From: Microbacterium radiodurans
Lineage (GTDB): Bacteria; Actinomycetota; Actinomycetes; Actinomycetales; Microbacteriaceae
Assembly (NCBI RefSeq): GCF_008710705.1
Contig: NZ_VYRZ01000003.1
Location: 620,001-684,000, forward strand
DNA: 64,000 nucleotides
Direction of reading: 5' to 3'
Shown: piece after piece, positions 1 through 9,191 of the stretch
How the letters are laid out: each line of letters begins with the position of its first letter
Numbering within the stretch: the stretch's first letter is position 1
The notes under the pieces: model-generated
What the model was told of the DNA's origin: nothing
The model's database searches: none
What the model saw: only the letters and a program-made list of their open reading frames with translations
Position numbers and translations under genes: made by a program

Positions 1-2
1 CT

Positions 3-3000
3 GGGGCTCATTTGGAGTCGGTGCTGGAGAACGAGATCGCCGAGCATCTGGCCGTGAGTGGCTGGTTGTACTCGCCCACCGATGCCGGCTACGACCGCGA
101 ACTCGCGCTATTCCCCGGAGACGTGCTCGGCTGGCTCGAGGACTCGCAGCCGACCGAATTCGCGAAGGTCGTTCGCCCCGGCGATAGCGAAACGCAGCGT
201 GACGCGGCGGGTCGCAGCATCCTGAATCGTCTTTCGAAGTCTCTCGACAATGATCCGTTGAAGAACGGTGGGACGATTCGCATCCTGCATGAGGGGTTCC
301 AGATGGTGCCGCTTCATGGCGGTGCGGTGAAGTTCCAGCTGGCGCAGTTCCGGCCGGCGACGACGAACAACCCGGACACTCTCGCGGCGTACGGGATGAT
401 GCGGGTGCGGGTGATGCGTCAGGTGCATTACTCGATGAAGCATCCGAACAAGGCTCTGGATCTGGTGCTGTTCGTCAACGGCATCCCGGTCGCGACGATC
501 GAGTTGAAGACCGACTTCACGCAGCCGATAGGCAACGCAGTGACGCAGTATCAGTTCGATCGGAACCCGGCGGGTGAGCCGTTATTCGCGTTCGCGAAGC
601 GGTCGCTGGTGCATTTCGTGGTGTCGAACTCCGAGGTGCGGATGACGACGAAGCTCGCCGGCGCCGCCACACGGTTCCTGCCCTTCAATAAGGGCAACGA
701 TGAGGGCGCGGGGAACCCGCTGAACCCGAACGGGTCGGCATCCGCGTACTTCTGGGAGGAGATCCTGCAGCGCGACACGTGGCTGCAGTTGCTGGGGTCG
801 TTCGTGCATCTGCAGGTCGAGGTCGACGTGGACCCCGACACGGGCAAGAAGACCCGCACGGAGAAGGTGCTGTTCCCGAGGTATCACCAGTGGCGGGCGG
901 TGACCCGGCTGGTGGACGCGGCGCGGACAGAGGGCCCAGGCAATCGGTACCTGGTGCAGCACTCGGCGGGGTCGGGAAAGACGAACTCGATCTCGTGGCT
1001 CGCGCACCGCCTGTCCCAGCTGCACGATGACGCGAACGCGCGGGTGTTCGACACAGTGGTGGTGGTGACCGACCGGACGGTGCTCGACAAGCAGCTGCAG
1101 GACGCGATCGCGCAGTTCGAGAAGCAGGCCGGGGTGGTGCAGTCGATCACGAAGGATGCGGGCGAGTCGAAGTCGAAGCAGCTTGCGGCGGCGTTGACCG
1201 GTGGCAAGAACATCGTGATCGTGACGATCCAGTCGTTCGAGGCGCTGATCACCGCGCTCCAGACGCTGCCCGAGCTGCAGGGGCGCCGGTTCGCGGTGAT
1301 CGCGGATGAGGCGCATTCGTCGCAGACCGGGTCGACTGCCGGTGCGCTGACGAAGGTGCTGTCGCCTTCGGAGCAGGCGGCGGTGGCGGAGGGAGCGCCG
1401 ATCGACTCGGACGCGTACCTGCAGTGGGCGATGGAGGTCACGGCATCCGCTCCCAACATCTCGTACTTCGCGTTCACCGCGACGCCGAAGGCGAAGACGC
1501 TCGAGCTGTTCGGGCGGATCCCGGAGGGTGGGGATCTGCCGGAGCCGTTCGATCTGTATTCGATGCAGCAGGCGATCGAGGAGGGGTTCATCCTCGACGT
1601 GTTGCAGAACTACACGCCGTACAAGGTGGCGTGGAAGCTGCAGCATCCCGATGGGGACTACGACGGTGCCGGGGAGGTTGACGAGTCGACCGCGGTGAAG
1701 GCGCTGGTGCAGTACGTCAGGTTGCATCCGACGAACATCAGCCAGAAGGCGAAGATCGTCGTCGCCCACTTCCGCACCTTCGTGCAGCCGCTGCTGGACG
1801 GTAAGGCGAAGGCGATGGTCGTCACCGGGTCACGGGTCGAGGCAGTCCGGTGGAAGAAGTACCTCGATTCCTACATCGCGGATGCCGGGGTGCAGGGGGT
1901 GCGGTCGTTGGTCGCCTTCTCGGGCACCGTCGAGGACCGGGGCGATGTCGGGGAGGGACTGACGGAGCGCACCCAGAACCCTGGGGTGCCTTCGGATCTG
2001 GCTGAGGCGTTCAAGCCGGCGACGTTCAACGTGATGATCGTGGCGGAGAAGTTCCAGACCGGGTTCGACCAGCCGCGCCTGGTCGCGATGTACGTCGACA
2101 AGAAGCTCGGCGGGGTGCAGGCCGTGCAGACCCTGTCGCGGCTGAACCGGACGTACCCGGGCAAGGACAAGACGTTCGTCCTCGACTTCGTCAACGATCC
2201 CGAGGACGTGCTTGAAGCCTTCAAGGTTTACTACCGCAAGGCGTTCCTGACCGCTACGACCGATCCGAACCTGATCTACGACCTCGTGATGAAGCTCGAC
2301 GGCGCGGGGATCTACGACATGTCAGAGGTCGAGCAGGCGTTCGACGCCGCCCTCGCAGGTGGAGTGAACGTGAACTCGAAGGTGTCGGCGGCGACTGCGC
2401 CGGCGGTGGACCGGTTCCAAAAACGCTGGGTCGCCGCCGTCCTGGATGACGACAAGACCGAGCAGGATGAGCTGCGGCTGTTCAAGGCCGACGTGGGGAA
2501 CTTCGTGAAGTTCTACGACTTCATCTCCCAGGCCCGCAACCTCGAAGACACCGACCTGCCGCGCCGGCACTACTTCTTCCGCCGCATCCTCCCGCAGCTG
2601 TCGACCGCGACGGTCCTCGAACCGGTCGACATCTCAGATGTCTCGCTCGTGGGCTACAAGATCAGCGCCGGCGAATCGGTGGCGTTGAAGTTGGAGCAAG
2701 GGCCGGGGCTGGACCCGATCACCGCGATCGGCTCGGGCGCGATCCACGAGAAGCACCGGTCCGCGCTCGAGGAGATCATCCACAAGCTCAACGAACGCCT
2801 CGGCGACAAGTACGGCGTCGGCGTCATCGACATCACGATGAACCACATCGTCGGCAAGCTCGCGCTGGACTACGACCTCGCCAAGCAGGCCGAGGTGAAC
2901 AGCCCGCAGCAGTTCGCTGAGTCGCCAGCGCTGCCAAAGGCATTCAAGAATGCCGTCGTCGAGGTGCGGGAAGAGACGCCCGCATTCATCGACGACTTAC

Positions 3001-3083
3001 TCGGGGACAATGAGTTGTTTGCGGAACTCGCGAAGGTCTTGCCGGCGATGCTGTATGAGCACCTGAACGAAAGGCGAGCGTGA
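3..3083 (+). CDS. hsdR: Type I restriction endonuclease R subunit (5' end at window edge)
   Basis: This is the motor/nuclease subunit of a type I restriction-modification complex; HsdR cleaves unmodified foreign DNA after ATP-driven translocation. Counting from the TTG at 12, a PD-(D/E)xK nuclease core is visible (D near 150, ELK near 164-166), then Walker A SAGSGKT near 317, the DEAH helicase box ADEAHSSQTG near 432, and the late helicase motif FQTGFDQPR near 680, followed by a long C-terminal domain. At about 1,023 aa it has normal HsdR length. The frame is open to the window edge, so the true start may lie a few codons upstream of the TTG. hsdM and hsdS are not in the window and presumably lie upstream. 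The stop overlaps the next GTG (GTGA at 3080-3083). Confidence 0.95.
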   Translation, partial: GAHLESVLENEIAEHLAVSGWLYSPTDAGYDRELALFPGDVLGWLEDSQPTEFAKVVRPGDSETQRDAAGRSILNRLSKSLDNDPLKNGGTIRILHEGFQMVPLHGGAVKFQLAQFRPATTNNPDTLAAYGMMRVRVMRQVHYSMKHPNKALDLVLFVNGIPVATIELKTDFTQPIGNAVTQYQFDRNPAGEPLFAFAKRSLVHFVVSNSEVRMTTKLAGAATRFLPFNKGNDEGAGNPLNPNGSASAYFWEEILQRDTWLQLLGSFVHLQVEVDVDPDTGKKTRTEKVLFPRYHQWRAVTRLVDAARTEGPGNRYLVQHSAGSGKTNSISWLAHRLSQLHDDANARVFDTVVVVTDRTVLDKQLQDAIAQFEKQAGVVQSITKDAGESKSKQLAAALTGGKNIVIVTIQSFEALITALQTLPELQGRRFAVIADEAHSSQTGSTAGALTKVLSPSEQAAVAEGAPIDSDAYLQWAMEVTASAPNISYFAFTATPKAKTLELFGRIPEGGDLPEPFDLYSMQQAIEEGFILDVLQNYTPYKVAWKLQHPDGDYDGAGEVDESTAVKALVQYVRLHPTNISQKAKIVVAHFRTFVQPLLDGKAKAMVVTGSRVEAVRWKKYLDSYIADAGVQGVRSLVAFSGTVEDRGDVGEGLTERTQNPGVPSDLAEAFKPATFNVMIVAEKFQTGFDQPRLVAMYVDKKLGGVQAVQTLSRLNRTYPGKDKTFVLDFVNDPEDVLEAFKVYYRKAFLTATTDPNLIYDLVMKLDGAGIYDMSEVEQAFDAALAGGVNVNSKVSAATAPAVDRFQKRWVAAVLDDDKTEQDELRLFKADVGNFVKFYDFISQARNLEDTDLPRRHYFFRRILPQLSTATVLEPVDISDVSLVGYKISAGESVALKLEQGPGLDPITAIGSGAIHEKHRSALEEIIHKLNERLGDKYGVGVIDITMNHIVGKLALDYDLAKQAEVNSPQQFAESPALPKAFKNAVVEVREETPAFIDDLLGDNELFAELAKVLPAMLYEHLNERRA

Positions 3084-3256
3084 GAGTCCTCCGGAGATTG
3101 TCGATGGTCAGAGCGAGATTGGGTCGCCCGACCTGGATACCGACTTACGCGCAAGGTTCCCTCGTATGGGTGGCGATCGCTGCAATTCTGAGCATCGTTC
3201 TTGGTTGGGCCCTGTTTCGATCTCAGGCCTGGTCGGTGCAGGCAATGAGTCGCTAA
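3080..3256 (+). CDS. Small single-pass membrane protein, possibly the 5' half of a split gene
   Basis: I do not recognise a family. The GTG overlaps the hsdR stop by four bases (GTGA), the usual sign of translational coupling. The product is about 58 aa: a basic N-terminus (VRVLRRLSMVRARLGR), then one hydrophobic segment (WVAIAAILSIVLGWALF), then a TAA at 3254-3256. The next open frame continues with three more membrane segments in another frame. Together they look like one four-helix membrane protein broken by a -1-type frame change between about 3190 and 3254. A genuine two-gene arrangement cannot be excluded. Confidence 0.45.
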   Translation: MRVLRRLSMVRARLGRPTWIPTYAQGSLVWVAIAAILSIVLGWALFRSQAWSVQAMSR

Positions 3257-3576
3257 GTCTGGTGGTTGTCGTTGGTGTCCTGACGGCGTCGATCGGCGCC
3301 ATCTCCCGTTCGATGGCGCATCAGCACCCTGAGCGCAGTCGGCTTGATCACACGGGGAAGCTGCTTGCTGTCGGGGCGTTGACTTTTTCGATCTGGGCCG
3401 CGTTGTTCCAGATCCCGGAGACTGTCGCACGACTTTCGCCGTTCGCCTGGTGGATTGTCGGTGGATGTGCGCTCTTGCTTGGAGCGGGCCTCTGGGTCGA
3501 GTTTTGTCGCCCCGCGAAATTCTCAACCGAGCCTGAGGTTGGCGTTAGTGAGCAGGGCCCTGAAGCAAGTCTCTAG
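3166..3576 (+). CDS. Hypothetical three-helix membrane protein, possibly the 3' half of a split gene
   Basis: The first about 25 codons of this open frame lie under the upstream small membrane ORF and look unlike protein, so the real coding part probably begins near 3240. From there three hydrophobic segments follow (LVVVVGVLTASIGAI, LLAVGALTFSIWAALF, WWIVGGCALLLGAGLWVEF), with a short basic loop (RSMAHQHPERSR) between the first two and a polar C-terminus. No catalytic motif was seen. It could be the remainder of a frameshifted four-helix protein starting at 3080. Its position between hsdR and a retron-like locus suggests an accessory, possibly defence-related role, but that is only inference. 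Confidence 0.45.
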   Translation: MGGDRCNSEHRSWLGPVSISGLVGAGNESLSLVVVVGVLTASIGAISRSMAHQHPERSRLDHTGKLLAVGALTFSIWAALFQIPETVARLSPFAWWIVGGCALLLGAGLWVEFCRPAKFSTEPEVGVSEQGPEASL

Positions 3577-3585
3577 CGTCGAAAC

Positions 3586-3644
3586 TCTGATGCGTTCAGA
3601 CGTCGCCAGCGGCCTAAACAGAAAAGGCTAGAGCGGCACTGGCG
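3586..3644 (+). ncRNA. Candidate structured leader (two stem-loops) upstream of the DUF3800-RT genes
   Basis: The 95-bp gap before the DUF3800 gene can form two adjacent hairpins: TCTGA (3586-3590) with TCAGA (3596-3600), and CGCCAG (3604-3609) with CTGGCG (3639-3644), the latter with an A-rich apical part. Retron msr RNAs carry short stem-loops, so this is one of two places where I looked for the template RNA. No reverse-transcription branch site or msd could be identified with confidence. Confidence 0.2.
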
Positions 3645-3671
3645 TGACCGGAGAGCGCACGTCGTTGGACG

Positions 3672-4409
3672 GTGGCGCCGAGGAGCCGGTCATCGTGGAT
3701 GTACTCTTCCGATGTGGAGCGAGCCGATCAAACTGACGTCACACTACAAGATGTATGGCTATTTCTAGATGAGGCAGGTACCTCGGCGAACGACGCTATG
3801 ACGTTAGTCGGAGCGACTGCGTTTCAAAATGTGCTCGACGCGGAAATGGCGATCAGGAACGCGTACCATCGCGCTCTCGGCGATGCTTCGATCTGGCCGG
3901 ATGAGACTAAGAGGCGCAAGTTCGCCGAGACAGGCTTTCACTTCACGGAGGATAGTGAGTCGGTACGCCAGGTACTGCTGGCCGCGCTCTCACAACTTGA
4001 GTTTCGGGCCTACGTCGCTTACGCGAGGAACGACCTCTCACAGGAAGTCGGCGCCAGGCTGGTCGCGATGTACGGCACTCTCCTCTCCAGTGTGCTTGCA
4101 CGCTATCGAGAGACCGCGCTCACCGTCGTATTCGAACAGAACTCGACGATGGATCCACTGTACGGAAAGCTGTGGAACGTTCTCACCCGTGACGTCGCGC
4201 TGAGCGATGCAAGAGCGTTTCGGGGGACGAAGTCCGCACCGTGCCTCGCCGCCACTGATTACGTACTCGGCGTGACCCGCATTCACCTCGCCGGGAACGC
4301 GCACGATTTCCAGGAGAATCGGTATGTTGCTCTTGGCAGGAACCTTGCCTACCTGATCGATTTCGACGATGACCGTCACCTCGGCGGCAACCGGCACCCT
4401 ATTGTGTAA
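3672..4409 (+). CDS. DUF3800-like protein, candidate retron effector
   Basis: The protein is at most 245 aa and carries the DUF3800 hallmark near its N-terminus: a hydrophobic strand ending in LFLDEAGTSAND, equivalent to the family's YxDESG motif. The C-terminal half has the matching acidic/helical features (AATDYVLGVTRIHLAG near 195-210, LAYLIDFDDDRH). DUF3800 proteins are thought to have an RNase H-like fold and occur beside defence genes; from memory, DUF3800 is the accessory protein of one retron class (type VII in the published typing). Starts at GTG 3672, ATG 3699 or GTG 3714 are all possible; a GAGGAG lies at 3679-3684. It is followed after 66 bp by a retron-type reverse transcriptase on the same strand. 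Confidence 0.7.
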   Translation: MAPRSRSSWMYSSDVERADQTDVTLQDVWLFLDEAGTSANDAMTLVGATAFQNVLDAEMAIRNAYHRALGDASIWPDETKRRKFAETGFHFTEDSESVRQVLLAALSQLEFRAYVAYARNDLSQEVGARLVAMYGTLLSSVLARYRETALTVVFEQNSTMDPLYGKLWNVLTRDVALSDARAFRGTKSAPCLAATDYVLGVTRIHLAGNAHDFQENRYVALGRNLAYLIDFDDDRHLGGNRHPIV

Positions 4410-4486
4410 GTAGTCCGGGGGTGCCGCAGTTTTGGAGGCGAGTCGCCTTCGTTACCTAGTGATCTGTGAGCGACTATGGCACCCCT
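4392..4486 (+). other. Nested inverted repeats between DUF3800 and RT genes (candidate msr-msd or switch)
   Basis: Three related arms occur in 95 bp: CGGCACCC (4392-4399), GGGTGCCG (4419-4426) and GGCACCCC (4479-4486). The middle arm can pair with either outer arm. Between arms two and three is a compact AGGCGA/TCGCCT dyad. The first hairpin holds the DUF3800 stop codon in its loop; the third arm overlaps the first codons of the RT gene. This could be a mutually exclusive RNA switch controlling RT translation, or part of the retron RNA. Pairing is direct from sequence; function is inference. Confidence 0.3.
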
Positions 4487-5546
4487 GGACCCCTTGTTCG
4501 AGTACCGCGTTCACCCGACCCGCGCATCCCTCGAGGCCCCCCTCGGGCGAGACTCGATGACGCTTGAGGGACTGGCGGCGCGCTGCGACGAGGGAGATGC
4601 GTACGTGACCGGCTTCATGACCATCCGTGGCAAGTCTCGGTTCATCGCGGCGCCAAGGCCAGAGTTGGACGCAGTTCAGCGACGAATCAATCTACTCCTC
4701 TATCCGATCGACCTGTCGCTGGGTGCTTCCCCGCATGGTTACGTCGCGCGAAGGTCGACCCTGACCAACGCACGTCCGCACGTCGGCGCTCGATTTCTTC
4801 AGAAGTTCGACGTGAAGGACTACTTTGCGAGCATTACCGCCTCACGCATCGCGACCGCACTCACTGAGCTTGGATTCGGATCTGAGGCCGCGACTCTGAT
4901 CTCACGGCTTACATCGCATCGTCTGCGTCTGCCGCTCGGCGCCCGCACCAGTCCGAGGATCTCAAATATCCTCCTCATCGACTTCGACGACCAGATGGAG
5001 AACCTCGCGCGAGAGCAAGGCCTTCGATACACGCGGTACGCGGATGATCTCGCTTTTAGCTCGCAGATCGCATTCGATGTGAGCGATCGCGTCGAGCAGG
5101 CGATTCGGGCTGCCGGCTTCGAACTCAATCCGATGAAAACTAAACAGTTCAAGCATGGCCAGCCCATGTTCGTGACTGGCCTTTCTATCCAGGATGCGAC
5201 GCGTCCAAGAGTTCGGCGGAGGTTGAAAGCGCGCCTCCGTCAGGAGTTCTACTACATCGAGAAGTTCGGAATCGAGGATCATGCGGCCGCAGTCGGAGAG
5301 AGTTGGCGCGGCGTCTTGCATCGCCTAACCGGCCAGTTTCATTACTGTCGCACGATTGAGCCTCAGTTCACTGCTCAGCTGACACTCGACTTTCCGGCTG
5401 CGAGCAGTTCCGTTGCTCCGGTGCACGAAGATTCGCGGGTGGAGCGAGCGCAACGCCATCGACGTGAGTTCGTGGCGGAGGTCATGCGACAGCTGCCGAC
5501 CGCGATTCCGTTCTATGTGCCGCAAGCTGATCTATTTGAAAACTGA
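4476..5546 (+). CDS. Retron-type reverse transcriptase
   Basis: The enzyme copies a structured RNA into DNA. RT motifs are clear: the first catalytic Asp in FDVKDYF (111-117), the LGARTSPRISN block near 155-165, and the catalytic YADD box at 188-191. Two features point to retron RTs rather than group II introns or DGRs: the NAxxH-type motif NARPH near 97-101 and a VTG motif (233-235) followed by a basic helix. At 356 aa it is slightly longer than most retron RTs because of a C-terminal tail. It starts at ATG 4476; an in-frame stop just upstream excludes an earlier start. With the upstream DUF3800 gene it forms a plausible two-protein retron system needing a third, RNA component that has not been firmly located. 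Confidence 0.88.
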   Translation: MAPLDPLFEYRVHPTRASLEAPLGRDSMTLEGLAARCDEGDAYVTGFMTIRGKSRFIAAPRPELDAVQRRINLLLYPIDLSLGASPHGYVARRSTLTNARPHVGARFLQKFDVKDYFASITASRIATALTELGFGSEAATLISRLTSHRLRLPLGARTSPRISNILLIDFDDQMENLAREQGLRYTRYADDLAFSSQIAFDVSDRVEQAIRAAGFELNPMKTKQFKHGQPMFVTGLSIQDATRPRVRRRLKARLRQEFYYIEKFGIEDHAAAVGESWRGVLHRLTGQFHYCRTIEPQFTAQLTLDFPAASSSVAPVHEDSRVERAQRHRREFVAEVMRQLPTAIPFYVPQADLFEN

Positions 5547-5963
5547 GTCACGGGTTGGTGTGCCCCGTCTATCGGATACTGGCGCTCGAGTAACCCGCGG
5601 GCGCGCTCTTGAGCGGCTGCCGCGCGCGGCGACGCGGCCTTCGCGGGGTTCTTGGGCGCATCGCTGAGGGACGGAAGTGGGATCTAAATTCGCTGTTCGA
5701 GCGAACGGATGGCCCCGACGCGCGCAGCCAGGGCAAAGCATGCCGGCCATCTTTCAATCAGCCTCGCCGTCATCGCTCCATACGATCTACCTGATCGAGC
5801 TGCCCATGCCCGACGAGTCGCCCATGATCGAACATTCGAGTAGTCCAGCAATGCACGCAGGCATCACTGATGGGCGGCGCCATCCAGAGACATCGCGATC
5901 CACTTGCCTGCATCCAGGAAAAATACCTGGATAGACGGCAAATCACGAGTCTATTCTGGCGGC
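5547..5963. other. Intergenic region without a convincing gene
   Basis: These 417 bp downstream of the RT hold no reading frame with protein-like composition. Several GC-rich dyads are visible, for example TTCGCT (5690-5695) with AGCGAA (5701-5706). It may contain the RT terminator and the promoter of the following relaxase remnant. The retron RNA could also lie here, but nothing specific supports that. Confidence 0.4.
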
Positions 5964-8900
5964 GTGCGAGGCGGACTTGAACGGTGGAAGCGGGGCGTCG
6001 GATCCCGCGGCGTCCGACAGGCGATCGCCTACGCACTTGAAGGATTCTGCGACGCGCACCGCCCGGACACGACAGGTGTCGAGGCGCTCGAGGCGTATGC
6101 CGAGGCATCCGACGCCACCGTCACCAGGTTCATCGTCGCCAGCGGCCGGATCGGAAGCGATCAACTCACCGCCGGTGGCCTGCGTGTCTGGGCCACCGCG
6201 CACGACCCGATCACGGGGGAGGAGCGCGGTCATGAGCGCCTGAGCCCCGACGCCGATCTACTTCTTGACGGGACGATCAACCACCCCAAGACATACAGCA
6301 TCGCCGCGCTCCTGCATCCGGAGCTCGCAAACGAGATCGAAGCCCTGCAGGACCGCCTTCGCGACCGCATCCTGCTCACCTGGCAGTCGGAGCTCAATGC
6401 GCGTCGCGGGCACAACGGGATCATCCGTGAAGACATCGCCCGGATCGAGGTCGTCGAGCTGCAGCACCGTCGATCGCGCGCACTCGATCCGCACATCCAC
6501 CGGCACCTCTGGCTGAACATCAAGGTGCTCGGTGTCGACGGCAAGTGGTCCAACCTCGACTCTCGGGTCGGGATGAAGCTGCACACCGTCATCAACGCGG
6601 AGGGCGAGCTCGCCGCCCGCACCGACCCCGCATGGATCGCCGCGCTCGCGCGCCACGGATACACACTCAACGACGTGGGCGAGATCGCCCAACTCGCCGG
6701 CGCCGTGCGGCCTCTCTCGCGCCGGTCAGCGCAGATCGAAGCGAACCGTGCCCGGCTGATCGCGGAGTGGTCGGCGGCGCACAGCGGGTCGGCGCCGAGC
6801 ATCCACGCTCTAAAGCAAATCGACAGACGCGCCTGGGCCATGGCGCGTCCGAACAAGCCGACCGATCTCGACGAGATGTCATGGGAGACGAGATGTCATG
6901 GGAGACGACGGCCCGCGATGAGATCGCAGCGATCGACCCGAGCCTAGTCCTGCCGCGCGCGGCTGTTCCGGTCGCGGCTCGAGAGCTACACGCCGTCGAA
7001 CTCGATCTGCTCGCAGCGCAAGCGGTCGTTGACGCGGATGAGCGGTCCACTTCGTCGGGCGGGTGTTTCGGCGTCTTCGATCTCCGCGCCGGCGCGATCC
7101 GCGCGCTCTCTCGCTCCGGCATCGTTGCCGAGCGCAGTGAGCTCGATGGGGTGATCGCCGACGTCGCCGAGCGTGCGACGCACGCAGTGCAACGCCTCGT
7201 CGATGGGGCCTCGCAGGCGCACGTGAAGGCCTTCATGGCGACCGCAACCGTGCGCGCCAAGATCCGCCTCGCCGGTCGTCTGGACGCTCCCGCCCGGCAG
7301 GGCCGCTCGTTGCTGCCGGAGGAGCTGCGCGGGTTCGCTGCTCACGAGAATCTGTCGACGTTGGATGGCTCACAGGTCGTCGCGTCGTGCGCTATCGCCG
7401 GCTCGGACGGACTCGTGACGGTGACCGGCCCCGCCGGCGCGGGCAAGACGACCATGCTCCGCGCCGCCTTTGCCGCTCTTACGGCGCAACGGCGGCGGAT
7501 GCTTGTGGTCGCCCCCACGCGCAAGGCGGCGTCAGTCGCGTCGCGTGAGGTGGGAGCGTCGGCATCCAGTCTTCACGCTCTGCTTCGCGAGCACGGCTAC
7601 CGATGGAGCCGCGACGAAGCCGGCGCCATGGTGTGGACGCGGCTACGTCGCGGGGATGTCGACCAGGAGACGGGAGGGGCTTACGTCGGCCCGACCCGCT
7701 ACCTGCTGAATCCACGTGATCGGATCGTTGTCGACGAAGCCGGCATGGTCGATCTCCACACCGCGAATGTCCTCGTCGAGCTTGCGATCGAGCAGGGCGT
7801 CGGAGTCGCGATCGTGGGGGATACGCATCAGGCGACGCCGGTCGGGCATACCGGAGCGATGGGCTCCGCGATCCGGCACGCTAACGCTGCGGTCGAACTC
7901 GACATCGTCCACGAGTTCCGCGACCCCGACTACGCAGCACTCACGTTGCGACTGCGGAACCCCGGCGACCGCGTGCAGGCTATGACGGTCGCGCGGGAGC
8001 TCGCACACCGCGGTCACGGTGACCGTGTCGACCACCTCGAGGCGGCCCGCGAGCGGATGATCGAGGTGTACTTCGAATGGCATGGGAAGGGCAAGCGCGT
8101 GACGCTGGTGACGGCGACGAACGCCGAGGCGAATGCCATCAACGACGCTATCCAGCAGCGGCGCGTCGATCAGGGTGAGCTCGACGCCGGCGTCATCGCG
8201 GCGGGGATGGGAGAGCAGCGCATCCTCGTCGGCGACAGCGTCCAGACCCGACGCACCGACCGCACCACGGGCGTCGAGAATCGTGCGCAGTGGATCGTCC
8301 GCGACATCCGGGACGGGTTCGTCTACCTCGTGTCGGTGGCCGACAGCGGGGAATTGACGCGCGCGTCTGCCGATTACGCGCGCGAGCATCTGCAGCTCGC
8401 TTACGCGTCCACCGTGCACGGTGTGCAAGGTGACACCGCCGACGCCTCCGTCGTCGGACCCGACGTGGATGCAGCCGGGCTCTATGTCGGTCTCACCCGC
8501 GGGCGCGAGTACAACACCGCGATCGTCGTCGCGCGGACGGAAGCTGACGCTCACAAACTCCTCGCCGACTCGATGCGGCGTGGCATCCCCGAGCTGACGA
8601 TGCAGGATGCCTTGCGCGCAGCCCAGGCGGAGCTGTGGCGCGCGGCGCGTGAACGGGAGGCCGCGACGGTCACGGTGCCGGTGGTCGGGGCGCCGACGCG
8701 GGATGGGGGATGGAGAGATACGCGCCGGCTGGTCTGCCTCTTCAACCGCCCAGCACGCGGAGTAGTAGTCGTAAGCCAGCGGGAACGTGAGGCCAGGCAA
8801 GGCGATCAGCGCGGCGACACCTCATGCCATCCGGACTCGTCGCGCGCCCTAAACTTCGCGGCGCAGGGCGTCGAACGCGGCTACATCGGGGATCGAAACC

Positions 8901-8998
8901 GGATCGTTCGACCAGGTCGATCCTTCGCGAACTGCCGACGCGACTGCCGCAATCTGCGCCGGATCGAGGCGCGGCGGTTGCATCCTCAGCCACTGTAG
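5964..8998 (+). pseudogene. TrwC/MobF-type relaxase-helicase, frameshifted and 3'-truncated
   Basis: The N-terminal part has the TrwC-type relaxase signature: a TYSIAALLHPELA segment and the metal-binding DPHIHRHLWLN motif. The C-terminal part is a RecD/TraI-like helicase with Walker A GPAGAGKTT (about 7430), VVDEAGMVD (about 7728), GDTHQATPVG and a late YASTVHGVQGDTAD motif. The two halves lie in different frames; the switch is exactly at a 17-bp tandem duplication (6870-6903), and removing one copy restores LDEMSWETTARDE in frame. The likely start is GTG 5964. After about 8,720 the open frame continues but family-like sequence ends, so the 3' end was replaced. Such proteins nick and unwind conjugative plasmids or elements, so this is a relic of an integrated mobile element. 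Confidence 0.85.
6870..6903 (+). repeat. 17-bp perfect tandem duplication
   Basis: The unit GACGAGATGTCATGGGA occurs at 6870-6886 and again at 6887-6903 without a mismatch. Because 17 is not a multiple of three, it shifts the relaxase-helicase reading frame. Identity of the copies suggests a recent replication-slippage event. Confidence 0.95.
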
Positions 8999-9169
8999 AA
9001 GTTGGGGTGCGGCCAGCACCGTCACGTCCTCGGGTTGCTCACGAATCTTAATTTCCTTAGCGTCGACGATGACGATAGCGCCGCGCACAGCGACGTCCGT
9101 GCCAGTTCCACCACTACCCCAAACGCGGACATCACATTGCCGTTGCTTAGATATGTTGATTGATGCCAG
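8849..9169 (-). pseudogene. C-terminal remnant of a NERD-type (nuclease-related) protein
   Basis: On the minus strand, an open frame bounded by stops at 9170-9172 and 8849-8851 reads DVRVWGSGGTGTDVAV, then GAIVIVDAKEIKIREQPEDV and a LAAPQLLQWLRMQPP segment ending after SIPDVAAFDALRREV. The order 'V-V-A-I-K-QP-DV-V, then L-WL, then L-P-Q' resembles the C-terminal part of actinobacterial NERD-domain proteins. The N-terminal nuclease core is absent and there is no plausible start, so it is a gene fragment. It sits between the truncated relaxase and the AAA ATPase, whose start region it touches. A further short minus-strand open stretch (about 8,720-8,840, rich in LPGLTFPLAYDYY) may be another fragment. 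Confidence 0.5.
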
Positions 9170-9191
9170 TCATCGTGCACCGGGAGGCAAC

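Noticed and set aside
3180..3260. Programmed -1 frameshift in the split membrane protein
   Set aside because: No slippery heptamer in the zero frame and no strong downstream structure; a mutation or error is simpler.
6230..8800. Several long minus-strand frames across the relaxase-helicase
   Set aside because: All lack motifs and follow the codon bias of the sense gene.
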